From Lingula anatina (taxonomy: Eukaryota > Brachiopoda > Lingulata > Lingulida > Lingulidae): DNA of 64,000 nt. Shown here one piece after another: positions 47,048 through 55,010 of the stretch (its first letter is position 1; each line of letters begins with the position of its first letter). The notes below the pieces were generated by a model. It was not told the DNA's origin, made no database searches, and worked only from the letters and a program-made list of their open reading frames with translations. Where the stretch lies: positions 108,971 through 172,970 of the forward strand of contig NW_019774391.1 of assembly GCF_001039355.2 (NCBI RefSeq). Reading direction: 5' to 3'. The translations under genes and the position numbers were made by a program.

Positions 47048-47710
47048 ATGTACGAGATACACCTAAAACATCCTTTTACAGCTCTTATAGCCGGCCCAAC
47101 TGGCTCCGGAAAGACGATGTGGGTTAAACGATTGTTAGCAAATACTGACACGTTGATATTTCCCCCGCCACAAAAGATAATGTACTGTTATGCAATTTGG
47201 CAGCCGATCTACGACGACATTCAGAGTGAACACCCTGACGCAATAACTTTTTTTAAAGGTATTCCGACAGACCTTAGTGACGAAGCCTTTTTTGATTCTC
47301 AATTGAATAATCTGATAATTCTCGATGATCTCTTTGCTGAATGCGGGGACGATCCCCTGACACGTGACCTTTTCACAAAGGGGTCTCATCATCGTAACAT
47401 AAGTGTAGTGCTGATTGTGCAAAATTTATTTCCCAAGGAAAAACATGCTCGAACTATATCGCTGAACTGTCATTATTTGATCCTTTTTAAAAATCCTCGA
47501 GATTTGCTGCAAGTCAAAACGCTAGGAATGCAAATGTACCCCAATGACCTTAAGCCATTTATAGATGTTTATAAAGACGCCACAGTCAATGCACATGGTT
47601 ACTTACTGATAGACCTTCGTCAGAGCAGTTCGGACAACATTCGTCTGCGAACAAATATCTTTCCAGGAGAAACGCATTACGCATACCCTCGCAGCTCTGA
47701 TGTACCATGA
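47048..47710 (+). CDS. Polinton-type DNA-packaging ATPase
   Basis: A 220-residue A32/FtsK-like ATPase. Walker A GPTGSGKT at residues 16-23, Walker B LIILDD at about 89-94, followed by RNISVVLIVQNLFP and LILFKNPRD, the sensor-type segments of Polinton/Maverick packaging ATPases, thought to pump DNA into capsids. ATG at 47048 is preferred to the upstream TTG. The stop TGA overlaps the next ATG in ATGA (47707-47710). Length fits the family. Confidence 0.9.
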   Translation: MYEIHLKHPFTALIAGPTGSGKTMWVKRLLANTDTLIFPPPQKIMYCYAIWQPIYDDIQSEHPDAITFFKGIPTDLSDEAFFDSQLNNLIILDDLFAECGDDPLTRDLFTKGSHHRNISVVLIVQNLFPKEKHARTISLNCHYLILFKNPRDLLQVKTLGMQMYPNDLKPFIDVYKDATVNAHGYLLIDLRQSSSDNIRLRTNIFPGETHYAYPRSSDVP

Positions 47711-48027
47711 AAGCCGGGTCTGAGAAATTATATAACGCTCACGTAAAATTGCTTTTAATTGCCGACGAGAAACTTATAAAAGCTATAATACAGAATTCTC
47801 ACTACGACCTTGTTCGCATATTGTCTAATTACGCATCGAATCTACTGTATAATACGGATATTAACCTGACTTCGAAAGAAAAATTGTCATTGCGCAGAGT
47901 TAAACGCGTCATCAAACAATTGGCTTCTAAAGGAGTTTCCGTACATCATAAGAAAACATTATTGTTACAAAACATTCCTGCGGTGAAGGCTATTGTCACA
48001 TCTATAACGCGAAATGTCGGTCTTTAA
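47707..48027 (+). CDS. Small basic protein downstream of ATPase
   Basis: 106 residues, basic and helical, ending in RRVKRVIKQLASKGVSVHHKK. This layout (a small Lys/Arg-rich protein with a hydrophobic C-terminus) recurs next to capsid genes in Polinton-like loci, possibly as a core or minor virion component. ATGA overlap with ATPase and a 14-nt overlap with the next gene. Function not known. Confidence 0.65.
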   Translation: MKAGSEKLYNAHVKLLLIADEKLIKAIIQNSHYDLVRILSNYASNLLYNTDINLTSKEKLSLRRVKRVIKQLASKGVSVHHKKTLLLQNIPAVKAIVTSITRNVGL

Positions 48028-48727
48028 GAAAATGGTATTAATTAACGAGGGCGAACTAAATGCATTAAAACAGAGAGTTAGTAATAATTATTCTCCCCTA
48101 TTGGAAGAAACTGTACGCCTAGAAAATGAAATGACAAAGACTATGCAAAGGACTGATATACCTTTTGATGAAAAAATGAAGCGGTACAACGAATTACAAG
48201 TCCAGTACTTGAAAGTCGCACGAAAGAAAGAGCCGGTTGCAGTTGTTGTGCAAAATACGTCACAACCCTCGGAAGCACATCTTGGAGCTGACACCACTGT
48301 CGCAACCGTTACACCTGACGTCAAGTCAGAGCCTGCTTCTGTAACATCGCATCTTCATGACGAGATTTTGGATTCAATTCCACAGCGTATGCGACGGAAG
48401 GCTAGTGTTATTTTGAGATACATGTCCAATCGTCCTAATGTGTTGTCATATAATGATCAGGGTGAAATAAAATTCGAAGGAAATGTCATTCGAGGAACAA
48501 ATATAATAGATTTATTCCACGATCTTTATGTACCGCGCAAGAAATACAAACCTCAAGGACTAAACACCTTTTTACAGGGTTTAAAAAGTCTAAATATACC
48601 ACTGAGTAACATCTCAAATGTAACGAGACGCAAACAAATGATGGCGGGGGAGACTTCTTCAAGCCCTACCCAGCGAGGCACAGGACATGCGGTCAAGTCC
48701 AAATTGTCTTTATTTAACATCTATTAA
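48014..48727 (+). CDS. Conserved helical protein of Polinton-like loci
   Basis: 237 residues. The first 80 are helical (MVLINEGELNALKQR, then KMKRYNELQVQYLKVARK). The second half has IPQRMRRKASVILRYMS, YNDQGEIKFEGNVIRG and LFHDLYVPRKK, resembling proteins often found beside the ATPase and small basic protein of Polinton-like elements. Function unknown, probably virion or packaging related. ATG at 48014 overlaps the upstream stop region. An AATAAA at 48781 follows, inside the convergent protease gene. Confidence 0.7.
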   Translation: MSVFKKMVLINEGELNALKQRVSNNYSPLLEETVRLENEMTKTMQRTDIPFDEKMKRYNELQVQYLKVARKKEPVAVVVQNTSQPSEAHLGADTTVATVTPDVKSEPASVTSHLHDEILDSIPQRMRRKASVILRYMSNRPNVLSYNDQGEIKFEGNVIRGTNIIDLFHDLYVPRKKYKPQGLNTFLQGLKSLNIPLSNISNVTRRKQMMAGETSSSPTQRGTGHAVKSKLSLFNIY

Positions 48728-48773
48728 AAAGTTTAGAACGCAAAATATATTGTCACAAAGCTTTATTTTTATT

Positions 48774-49319
48774 TCAGTCTAATAAACGTGTGTAATACAA
48801 CATTCCTAGTGTTTTCCTTGATCTACACACCTGAAAATTCGTATTTACAAGATCGGATATGATGAAATGTGCGTGAACGTAATCATACACTAATATATCG
48901 TTAAACTGTTTATCGTTCGTAAATATGCTAAGAACTTGGTCTAGCTTTTGCCCTCTAGATCGGTTTGACAAGTAATATATACAATACTGCCCACACACTT
49001 TGGTATATACGCTCTGTAATGCTTTGGTATTACAGGTCCACGCAGAGGTAGAGTTATCGTCCAAAAAACGTTTGGATTTGTCGTTATAATGATACGGTGT
49101 CTTAGCATAGGAGTCGAAAAATTCTCCCGCTCCATATTGGTCAAAGTAAAAAGCGACCCAGTGCGCTCCAGGTTTGTCGTGTGGATCCGTATTAGCTACG
49201 ATGCATGCAGGATACGTCCATATCTTGAAGGGTAACATATCTGACGCAAACACTCCTTTAAAACAAGCGCTTGTAATAGGGTCACCCTTAAGAATGCACT
49301 CAATTTGTTTCGTGTTCAT
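48774..49319 (-). CDS. Adenain-like cysteine protease
   Basis: 181 residues from ATG 49319. Catalytic set as in adenovirus/Polinton ULP1-like proteases: His53 in GAHWVAFYFD, Asp69 in EFFDSYA, Gln102 in LQSVYTK, Cys109 in VCGQYC. It would mature capsid precursors. AATAAA directly follows the stop on the minus strand (48773-48768). Its ATG is separated from the capsid gene stop by 2 nt. Confidence 0.9.
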   Translation of the reverse strand: MNTKQIECILKGDPITSACFKGVFASDMLPFKIWTYPACIVANTDPHDKPGAHWVAFYFDQYGAGEFFDSYAKTPYHYNDKSKRFLDDNSTSAWTCNTKALQSVYTKVCGQYCIYYLSNRSRGQKLDQVLSIFTNDKQFNDILVYDYVHAHFIISDLVNTNFQVCRSRKTLGMLYYTRLLD

Positions 49320-49321
49320 CT

Positions 49322-50644
49322 TCAATATTCCACGTATACGCTGCGACGTTGGTCAATTTTTATAACGGAATCGAATTCGGCCATTACAATCAACACGCTG
49401 TTGTCTACAGCTTGTCCAAACTCGAGTAAAATGTTTAACGAACCCTGCTTTGTTGGTGATACATAATTGTCGAAATTCTCGTCGGAGGTCAAGTCGAAAC
49501 CAAACAACATAAAACCGTTAAGATACTCAGCTCTGTCAATGTCGTTATCTTGCTCCGAATTTACAGCGCCGACTGCCGACAAAAGGTCATAGTACGCTCT
49601 TATATAGTTTAACCCTCCGTTAACAGTAAAATCTAAATTGTAAGGTTTAAATGGTATTTGTTCCCCCGCCACCAGTAATCGCAGCTGCCTTAAGAAATTA
49701 TGTTTAAAATTAAACGGATTCTTTTCAAAATTTCCGGAAAATGCATCATCATCAACCATTGCGATAATGATTCGTTTAGGCATAGTGCCTATGTAAACGT
49801 TATCCAGGTTTACATTTCTAACTCCGTTGGGTAGGTTGATAACCTTCACTTCCCTTCTAGTCATAGGATAACAAGCTAAATGTTTCGCTAATATGTTTTC
49901 GTGAGCCAGTTTCAGACGGTCAGAAACTTTGACCCTCCTTACAAAAAGAGATATATTTTTTATCAGAAATTTTTCGTCTTTTGTCGCCGTATCGGACATC
50001 AAACAAAATGCATGGGATGTTCTTCTCAGTTTAATTCGTACGTCAACGTTGTTCAAAAGTAGTTTATCTTGGTTTGCCAAATCGATTTTTAACGCCCCGT
50101 ACATCTCCACCGTTCTACTTCTCTGGAACCAGGAACTGCGTGCTTGTAATCCCTCATTTCCAGGGTCTCCGTCAATATCCGTATCGTCCATCTGACCAAA
50201 AGTGTCCCTATACCACATTTCACTTGTCATCCACGTTTCTTTAGCATTTTTCCCACGATACAATAAATTTTCCAGGTACGCACGATAGGCATACGTGTTT
50301 TGACCTAGGGTTATCAAATGATCATTCAGCTCCACGTCCACTGCTGCAAATAAGGAGTGAAGCGTATTGTTCACGACTGCCGTGTCTTGCCCTGGATCGA
50401 GGTCGGATCCATCAGCCTTGACGATTTTACCCTCCACATATAAATTTATTTTTGTTGTATCGATGTATTCGTCGGGAGTGCCTTTAATGACAAATTCTAT
50501 CACAGGGCTCACGTCTGATAAAGAGGAGACAGGGCGTATCTCCTCCATATTACTAGACAAAATTTCCGTTTGAAAATGTTGACGGGCATTGCTAAATAAA
50601 TCAAGCTCCGATTTTACGATTGTGTCGTTCGCGGGGTCAATCAT
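49322..50644 (-). CDS. Major capsid protein, double jelly-roll type
   Basis: 440 residues from ATG 50644. Opens ELDLFSNARQHFQTEI...EEIRPVSSLSD, rich in beta-strand patterns, with IEFVIKGTPDEYIDT, SLFAAVDVELND and, near the C-terminus, NILLEFGQAV and VIVMAEFDSVIKI. Length and position next to penton and adenain fit Polinton double-jelly-roll major capsid proteins and the widespread F54H12.2-like family. The assignment is by family pattern and synteny, not by structure prediction. 2-nt spacers separate it from both neighbours. Confidence 0.72.
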   Translation of the reverse strand: MIDPANDTIVKSELDLFSNARQHFQTEILSSNMEEIRPVSSLSDVSPVIEFVIKGTPDEYIDTTKINLYVEGKIVKADGSDLDPGQDTAVVNNTLHSLFAAVDVELNDHLITLGQNTYAYRAYLENLLYRGKNAKETWMTSEMWYRDTFGQMDDTDIDGDPGNEGLQARSSWFQRSRTVEMYGALKIDLANQDKLLLNNVDVRIKLRRTSHAFCLMSDTATKDEKFLIKNISLFVRRVKVSDRLKLAHENILAKHLACYPMTRREVKVINLPNGVRNVNLDNVYIGTMPKRIIIAMVDDDAFSGNFEKNPFNFKHNFLRQLRLLVAGEQIPFKPYNLDFTVNGGLNYIRAYYDLLSAVGAVNSEQDNDIDRAEYLNGFMLFGFDLTSDENFDNYVSPTKQGSLNILLEFGQAVDNSVLIVMAEFDSVIKIDQRRSVYVEY

Positions 50645-50646
50645 GT

Positions 50647-51009
50647 CTAAAAATTTGTATCTCGTGCCTTGTACGAACGTGTCCGCTTTGTCTTCTTAAT
50701 ATTTGTACTTCTGGCTACTTTCGGAGTGTTGTGCCTTTTTATAGTCATGGAGTTTAATGTTTTTCTTATGACGTCACCATTAACATACAATTCTGGTTTC
50801 GAGGCAGGTCGCTTTTTAGCTTTTGTTTTTGAAGGGGGGTGCTCAGTGTGCTTCGACTTTGTTAGTCTATTTACATGCAGTACTTCTGCGTGTCGAGGTT
50901 GCACCAATCGTCCCCCTCTCTGTAATCGAGCTCCTCGGTATTTACTTATCGAACCCCCACCTGTCTGCGCCTCGTATCTTTTCACAAGCGCTTCATACAC
51001 AGGGTCCAT
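50647..51009 (-). CDS. Small basic protein, core-like
   Basis: 120 residues with a GGGSISKYRGARLQRGGR stretch and a very basic C-terminal half (KKTKRTRSY). Lys/Arg density suggests DNA binding like adenovirus core proteins. Located between major and minor capsid genes. Function inferred only from charge and position. Confidence 0.6.
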   Translation of the reverse strand: MDPVYEALVKRYEAQTGGGSISKYRGARLQRGGRLVQPRHAEVLHVNRLTKSKHTEHPPSKTKAKKRPASKPELYVNGDVIRKTLNSMTIKRHNTPKVARSTNIKKTKRTRSYKARDTNF

Positions 51010-51011
51010 TG

Positions 51012-51743
51012 TTATAATAAATTCTTTCTGCGAAAATGAAGTGTTGCTATCGCTTTCCCACTATCAAACTGTACTAACTCACCCGTGTCACGACTTATCT
51101 CTATTCGAATTGTATCGATTTGACGACAATTCAGAGGGACGTATATGGGATTGTCAAATGTTTTTGTGACTATCTGTCCGTAGTCCCCATTAATATTGAC
51201 GATCCTCAGTAAATTTGCGGAAGCGTCACCAACCATCTGATTTTGAATAACATCTGTATACACGTAAAGAGAATTGAACCCTAGTGTCATATTAGGAGGA
51301 AAGGGAGCTATCGTATCTGAATTAAGTCTAGTGTTCGATTTAAATCCAAGCAATTTCGCCATGTCTCCCGCTACATCGATATATGCTCCAGATTTCAAGT
51401 GAACTGTTACTCGTCTGCTGATAATGTTATAGCCTAAAGTGATGTTTGTTTTCCCAACAACTGTTAACTGGTTGTGAATTTCTGTTATTAGATCATTAAT
51501 TGTCGGATAGCATCCTGCAGAAATTCTCATTGTGTTCGATTTTAGACCGTCGTAATAACCGAGTGAACTATCCTGTACGTTATTCCACGAATAAGGGTAC
51601 TGCAGTTCGATCAATGCTACTTCATAATCACCTTCTAGATTTAACGACGACGACAATTTTGTTTGAAAAGACTCGGGTCTATTGTTGGGGAAATACTTGA
51701 AGCTGCTGTTGGATGGTAAGATAACATGAAAAGACGACGCCAT
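51012..51743 (-). CDS. Minor capsid (penton-like) protein
   Basis: 244 residues from ATG 51743. Features FHVILPSNSSFKYFPNN, FQTKLSSSLNL, VALIELQYPYSWNNV and the end TGELVQFDSGKAIATLHFRR, the typical opening and closing of Polinton-type penton/minor capsid proteins. It probably occupies the capsid vertices. The TTG at 51764 is not needed as start. Confidence 0.8.
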   Translation of the reverse strand: MASSFHVILPSNSSFKYFPNNRPESFQTKLSSSLNLEGDYEVALIELQYPYSWNNVQDSSLGYYDGLKSNTMRISAGCYPTINDLITEIHNQLTVVGKTNITLGYNIISRRVTVHLKSGAYIDVAGDMAKLLGFKSNTRLNSDTIAPFPPNMTLGFNSLYVYTDVIQNQMVGDASANLLRIVNINGDYGQIVTKTFDNPIYVPLNCRQIDTIRIEISRDTGELVQFDSGKAIATLHFRRKNLL

Positions 51744-51781
51744 GGTTTCAAATGATCTGCACAACTGTTTACAGTTTGCTT

Positions 51782-52912
51782 TTATGCTTTTTTAATATCA
51801 GTAGATCTTACCCATGAATTAAAACGGTTAGAGTAGCCTGCCCATTTTACAAAATGCTGTCTTGAGACACCTTTACCTCTAGATTTCAAAATTTTTTCTA
51901 CGCGGTACACATCGTCCTTTTTAATAACCCTTGTCAATTCTGGTTCATAAAATACACCTTCAATTTGCTCTCCATTGTAATCCACCACCCTGTATACAGG
52001 GGGCTTTCTCTTCAGTTTTGCAGATATTGTGAATATTTCCTGTGTCCAACCCTGCTCGTATCCTTTCGCAAAAGGAGTGCGTGTTTTACTTAATCTTACG
52101 GTGTCGCCCACTTTAAATTTAAAGTTTGTCTTCCCATTCTTTACTTTCCCATACAAATTTTCCCATACGGTATTTGCATTTCGTGGATTGACATTAACAG
52201 GAGCCATATCTATGCTGCGGTGTTTTGCATGGTTATATCCAGACAATAACTCATCCAGTACTGTCACATATGTTAACGTACTATTTGCTGTGAAATATCT
52301 GAACAAACGGGACTTCAAAGTTCTATTAAAACGCTCAACAATAGAGCTTTTTCTTTCCGATTTTGTTGTGAAAAAAGCTATGCCTTGGCTCTTGAGGTAC
52401 GCCTGAAATTTCCTATTTGCGAATTCCGTCCCTGCATCTGTTTGAAGAACTAGTGGTTTTCTTCCTTCGGATACAATGTTTTTAAACGCATCTAATATAT
52501 TATCAGCCGATTTCGATTTGATGGGTACGGCCCACGCGAATTTTGAAAATATATCAATCACGGTTAGTAAGTATTTCATTCCTTTATTGTATTTTGCTAA
52601 TTTGCTTACGTCAGCCAAATCTCCCTGCCACTGGTCATCGATATAATTGACCATCACACGATTTGTACTGAAGTGTTTTCTAACAGGCGCATGCAATGTA
52701 TACACATCTTGGCTGGCAAGGAAATCTTCTATTTCCCGTCGACTAATCTTCCTGCCGTCTTTTCTAACCGCATTATACAATTTTAACACGCCTCCAAAAC
52801 TAGCGGGATCTGACGGATTGGTATACAATCCATGCAAATATGTATTGTTTTTAATTGGTCCTTTCTTTTTCTTCATTAATTTTTTGGAATCGCGTAACCC
52901 TTTCTTATACAT
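51782..52912 (-). CDS. Retroviral-type integrase with C-terminal chromodomain
   Basis: About 376 residues from ATG 52912. rve core with Asp98 (WQGDLADV), Asp159 (LQTDAGTEFAN) and Glu193 (SSIVERFNRTLK). Then a basic domain and a chromodomain-like C-terminus (YRVEKILKS, HFVKWAGYSNRFNSWV), as in Polinton integrases. It inserts element DNA, with the chromodomain perhaps guiding target choice. An all-open frame suggests recent activity. Confidence 0.92.
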   Translation of the reverse strand: MYKKGLRDSKKLMKKKKGPIKNNTYLHGLYTNPSDPASFGGVLKLYNAVRKDGRKISRREIEDFLASQDVYTLHAPVRKHFSTNRVMVNYIDDQWQGDLADVSKLAKYNKGMKYLLTVIDIFSKFAWAVPIKSKSADNILDAFKNIVSEGRKPLVLQTDAGTEFANRKFQAYLKSQGIAFFTTKSERKSSIVERFNRTLKSRLFRYFTANSTLTYVTVLDELLSGYNHAKHRSIDMAPVNVNPRNANTVWENLYGKVKNGKTNFKFKVGDTVRLSKTRTPFAKGYEQGWTQEIFTISAKLKRKPPVYRVVDYNGEQIEGVFYEPELTRVIKKDDVYRVEKILKSRGKGVSRQHFVKWAGYSNRFNSWVRSTDIKKA

Positions 52913-52950
52913 CCCTTGTCTCAACCGATAACTAAAGGGTTTTTCAATTC

Positions 52951-53424
52951 CTACGGATACTTATAGTTGCCATCAACCTCATCGTAAGGGGTATTGAGTA
53001 GTGTCATCACGGTACTCGGGGTACGTACAGCGGGGGTTGTATGATCCACGACAAAATTATCAACGAATTTAAGGCGTTTTTGTGGTGTAAGTGGAACGTT
53101 AAAACGATTATTCAGTCTCCTTTCGACGGTATTCATAGTGCAGTGAGGCGAGTGACGTTCGTGTTCGACATCTGGCGCATCTCTCAGTGGATCCCAATTC
53201 TTTAGGTTTAAATTACAATAAAAACAATGTACCATATCGTTATGTTTAGGCGTTTGAGGATCTCTGTAAAAGCCGCTTATGGCTAAGGGTATTGGATTGA
53301 CCAGTAATTTGCAGGGCCAATTGAGAAAGCTCAGTATTCGATCTTCTTCTTTTGCATAAGGCATGCTCGGCCCATTTAGTTTTTCCCCCACCCCTGCATC
53401 CGATTCTAGATGTCCATCATCCAT
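52951..53424 (-). CDS. BIR-domain protein (IAP-like)
   Basis: 157 residues from ATG 53424. BIR zinc motif: RILSFLNWPC, LAISGFYRDP, then CFYC at 67-70, H88 and C95 (C-x2-C-x17-H-x6-C; the usual spacing is x16). Surrounding residues (VHCFYCNLNL, NWDPLRDAPDVEHERH) match the family. BIR proteins bind caspases or IAP antagonists, or act in mitosis (survivin type). No RING is visible. It lies 38 nt upstream of the integrase on the same strand, so it looks like part of the element, captured from an animal or virus. Confidence 0.85.
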   Translation of the reverse strand: MDDGHLESDAGVGEKLNGPSMPYAKEEDRILSFLNWPCKLLVNPIPLAISGFYRDPQTPKHNDMVHCFYCNLNLKNWDPLRDAPDVEHERHSPHCTMNTVERRLNNRFNVPLTPQKRLKFVDNFVVDHTTPAVRTPSTVMTLLNTPYDEVDGNYKYP

Positions 53425-53701
53425 ACCAGATAATCAAATAATATTAAAAAAAGTCTGCAATCACATTATTTTATTTGCTCTTTTTATAGTTAATGTGTCT
53501 AATATTTCAACCAATCAAACTAGTTCTAATATTTTTATACAGTTATTTCAACCAATCAAACTTCTTCTTATTATATTTGATACAATTACTTTATCCAATC
53601 AAATGTCTTTTTCTGTTATACATATTTACATACATTGTCTTAATGCATTTCTTAATTTTCATTCACATCCACAATGCCAATTGTCTTTTACTGTTCAGTG
53701 T
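53425..53701. other. AT-rich spacer upstream of BIR gene
   Basis: About 280 nt of AT-rich sequence with repeated AATCAAACT-type words separating the BIR gene from the next gene. Probably promoter for the BIR-integrase-capsid series; no clear TATA box seen. Confidence 0.4.
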
Positions 53702-54559
53702 TCATTGTGGGTTTCGTTTGACACAGACAGCCTCACACGCATCGTGAGCAAGTCTTGCGAGGATCGTGTCAGGGACTAACACATGGTTCGGATCTTCCAC
53801 GTCTTTACGAAAATCTTCCAGCAACGCAGCGGTCATGATGATGGAAAGGATGTACGGGTTTTCTGGTTGATTCAATTTTTGCTTCACCAGTTTGTAGGCC
53901 TTCAGTATTTCCCCGTGGCTCACAGCAGCTTTTGCCCTGGTGAAGTAGATGTGCACCGAAACCGCCCAGTCTGCCATGCATCCATCCATATGATGCTTTT
54001 GGGATCCGTGATCGGCTATACATCCAGTGCAGAACCTTCCTCGCATGGCCAGTAATTCTTTCACAATGAACTTCACGTAGATGAGACGAACTAACGCTAC
54101 GTCTGCCTCTACGTCGTTCTCTGCCCCGAACATTTTATCGTCGCCCGTTTTGGACTCGGCACTGGTCGATGTCAGAGGGATTACGCCCAATGCCTCGTTT
54201 ATTTCAGGTACTTTGGTCAGCAGTGCCTCCCATGTGCTTTTATCAAGTGTTACATCGTATATTGGAGCATAAGCCTGACTTACTGGTTGGTAAACTATCT
54301 TCAACAGCGATTCCTCCTTCTCGATGTCGTACATCACCCGGACGCCATGGTTTTCTCCCACCTGCTGGTCTATTTCAGTGTCCTCTGTCATAGCAGCTTG
54401 AACAACGGGGACAATCTGTTGGAAATCTTGCCATGCCTCTCTCAACAGCCGAATCTTGTTCATTGTATTCAATTCGCTGAATACAATCAAAGCAACCCCT
54501 TGCTTGCTCTGACATACAGTGACCATGATATCATCACTGAGTTTGAAGAATCGAGACAT
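53702..54559 (-). CDS. Unknown protein with Cys/His-rich motif, first gene of minus set
   Basis: 285 residues from ATG 54559 (an upstream GTG is not needed). The conspicuous feature is FCTGCIADHGSQKHHMDGCM, a C-x2-C...D-x-x-S-Q...H...C pattern I associate with uncharacterised animal proteins of Polinton-like and other repeat loci; it may bind zinc. The remainder is alpha-helical with acidic segments. Preceded by a TATA box and CRE array. I cannot assign a function. Confidence 0.6.
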   Translation of the reverse strand: MSRFFKLSDDIMVTVCQSKQGVALIVFSELNTMNKIRLLREAWQDFQQIVPVVQAAMTEDTEIDQQVGENHGVRVMYDIEKEESLLKIVYQPVSQAYAPIYDVTLDKSTWEALLTKVPEINEALGVIPLTSTSAESKTGDDKMFGAENDVEADVALVRLIYVKFIVKELLAMRGRFCTGCIADHGSQKHHMDGCMADWAVSVHIYFTRAKAAVSHGEILKAYKLVKQKLNQPENPYILSIIMTAALLEDFRKDVEDPNHVLVPDTILARLAHDACEAVCVKRNPQ

Positions 54560-54632
54560 TATGCTGGTGGAACGTACGTACACTTTATGTCAGGATTTAT
54601 ACTGATATAGTCAAATAGCTCTTTCTCTTCTG

Positions 54633-54640
54633 CTTTTATA
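54633..54640 (-). promoter_or_regulatory. TATA box (TATAAAAG)
   Basis: Perfect TATAAAAG on the minus strand, about 75 nt upstream of the ATG at 54559, with a perfect TGACGTCA immediately beyond (54649-54656). Fits a core promoter for the minus-strand gene. Confidence 0.7.
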
Positions 54641-54644
54641 GAAT

Positions 54645-55010
54645 CTAGTGACGTCATCAAGTTACCACGGCAAAACATAAACAATCAATAAACATGTCCA
54701 TATACGTCATCAAATCGCCATAGCGACGCGTAAACAATCCATTGACGTCATCAAATTACCATGGCGACCCGTAAACAGTCAAGAGACATGCCCAGACTCG
54801 TNCACGTAAACAATCAAGTGACATGCCCAGACTCGTCATTAAATCGCCATAGCGACGCGTAAGCAATCCAGTGACGTCATCAAATTACCATGGCGACACG
54901 TAAACAATCAAGTGACATGCCCAGACTCGTCATTAAATCGCCATAGCGACGCGTAAGCAATCCAGTGACGTCATCAAATTACCATAGCGACACGTAAACA
55001 TCTTTGTTTA
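54645..55010. promoter_or_regulatory. Tandem CRE array, 94-bp period
   Basis: Perfect palindromic TGACGTCA occurs at 54649, 54743, 54872 and 54966. Units of about 94 bp also share CCATGGCGACACGTAAACAA-type and GACATGCCCAGACTCG words. The 129-nt spacing between the second and third sites includes an N at 54802, where units have probably been collapsed. CREB/ATF proteins bind such sites. Confidence 0.72.

Noticed and set aside
50669-51169. 166-codon plus-strand frame
   Set aside because: Antisense of the basic and penton-like proteins; no independent evidence.
53363-53779. 138-codon plus-strand frame over the BIR upstream region
   Set aside because: AT-rich composition and antisense overlap explain it; no motif.
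46359-55010. Terminal inverted repeats of the Polinton-like block
   Set aside because: I compared sequence near 44.4-46.6 kb with 54.6-55.3 kb on both strands and found no matching termini, so I do not place element ends.
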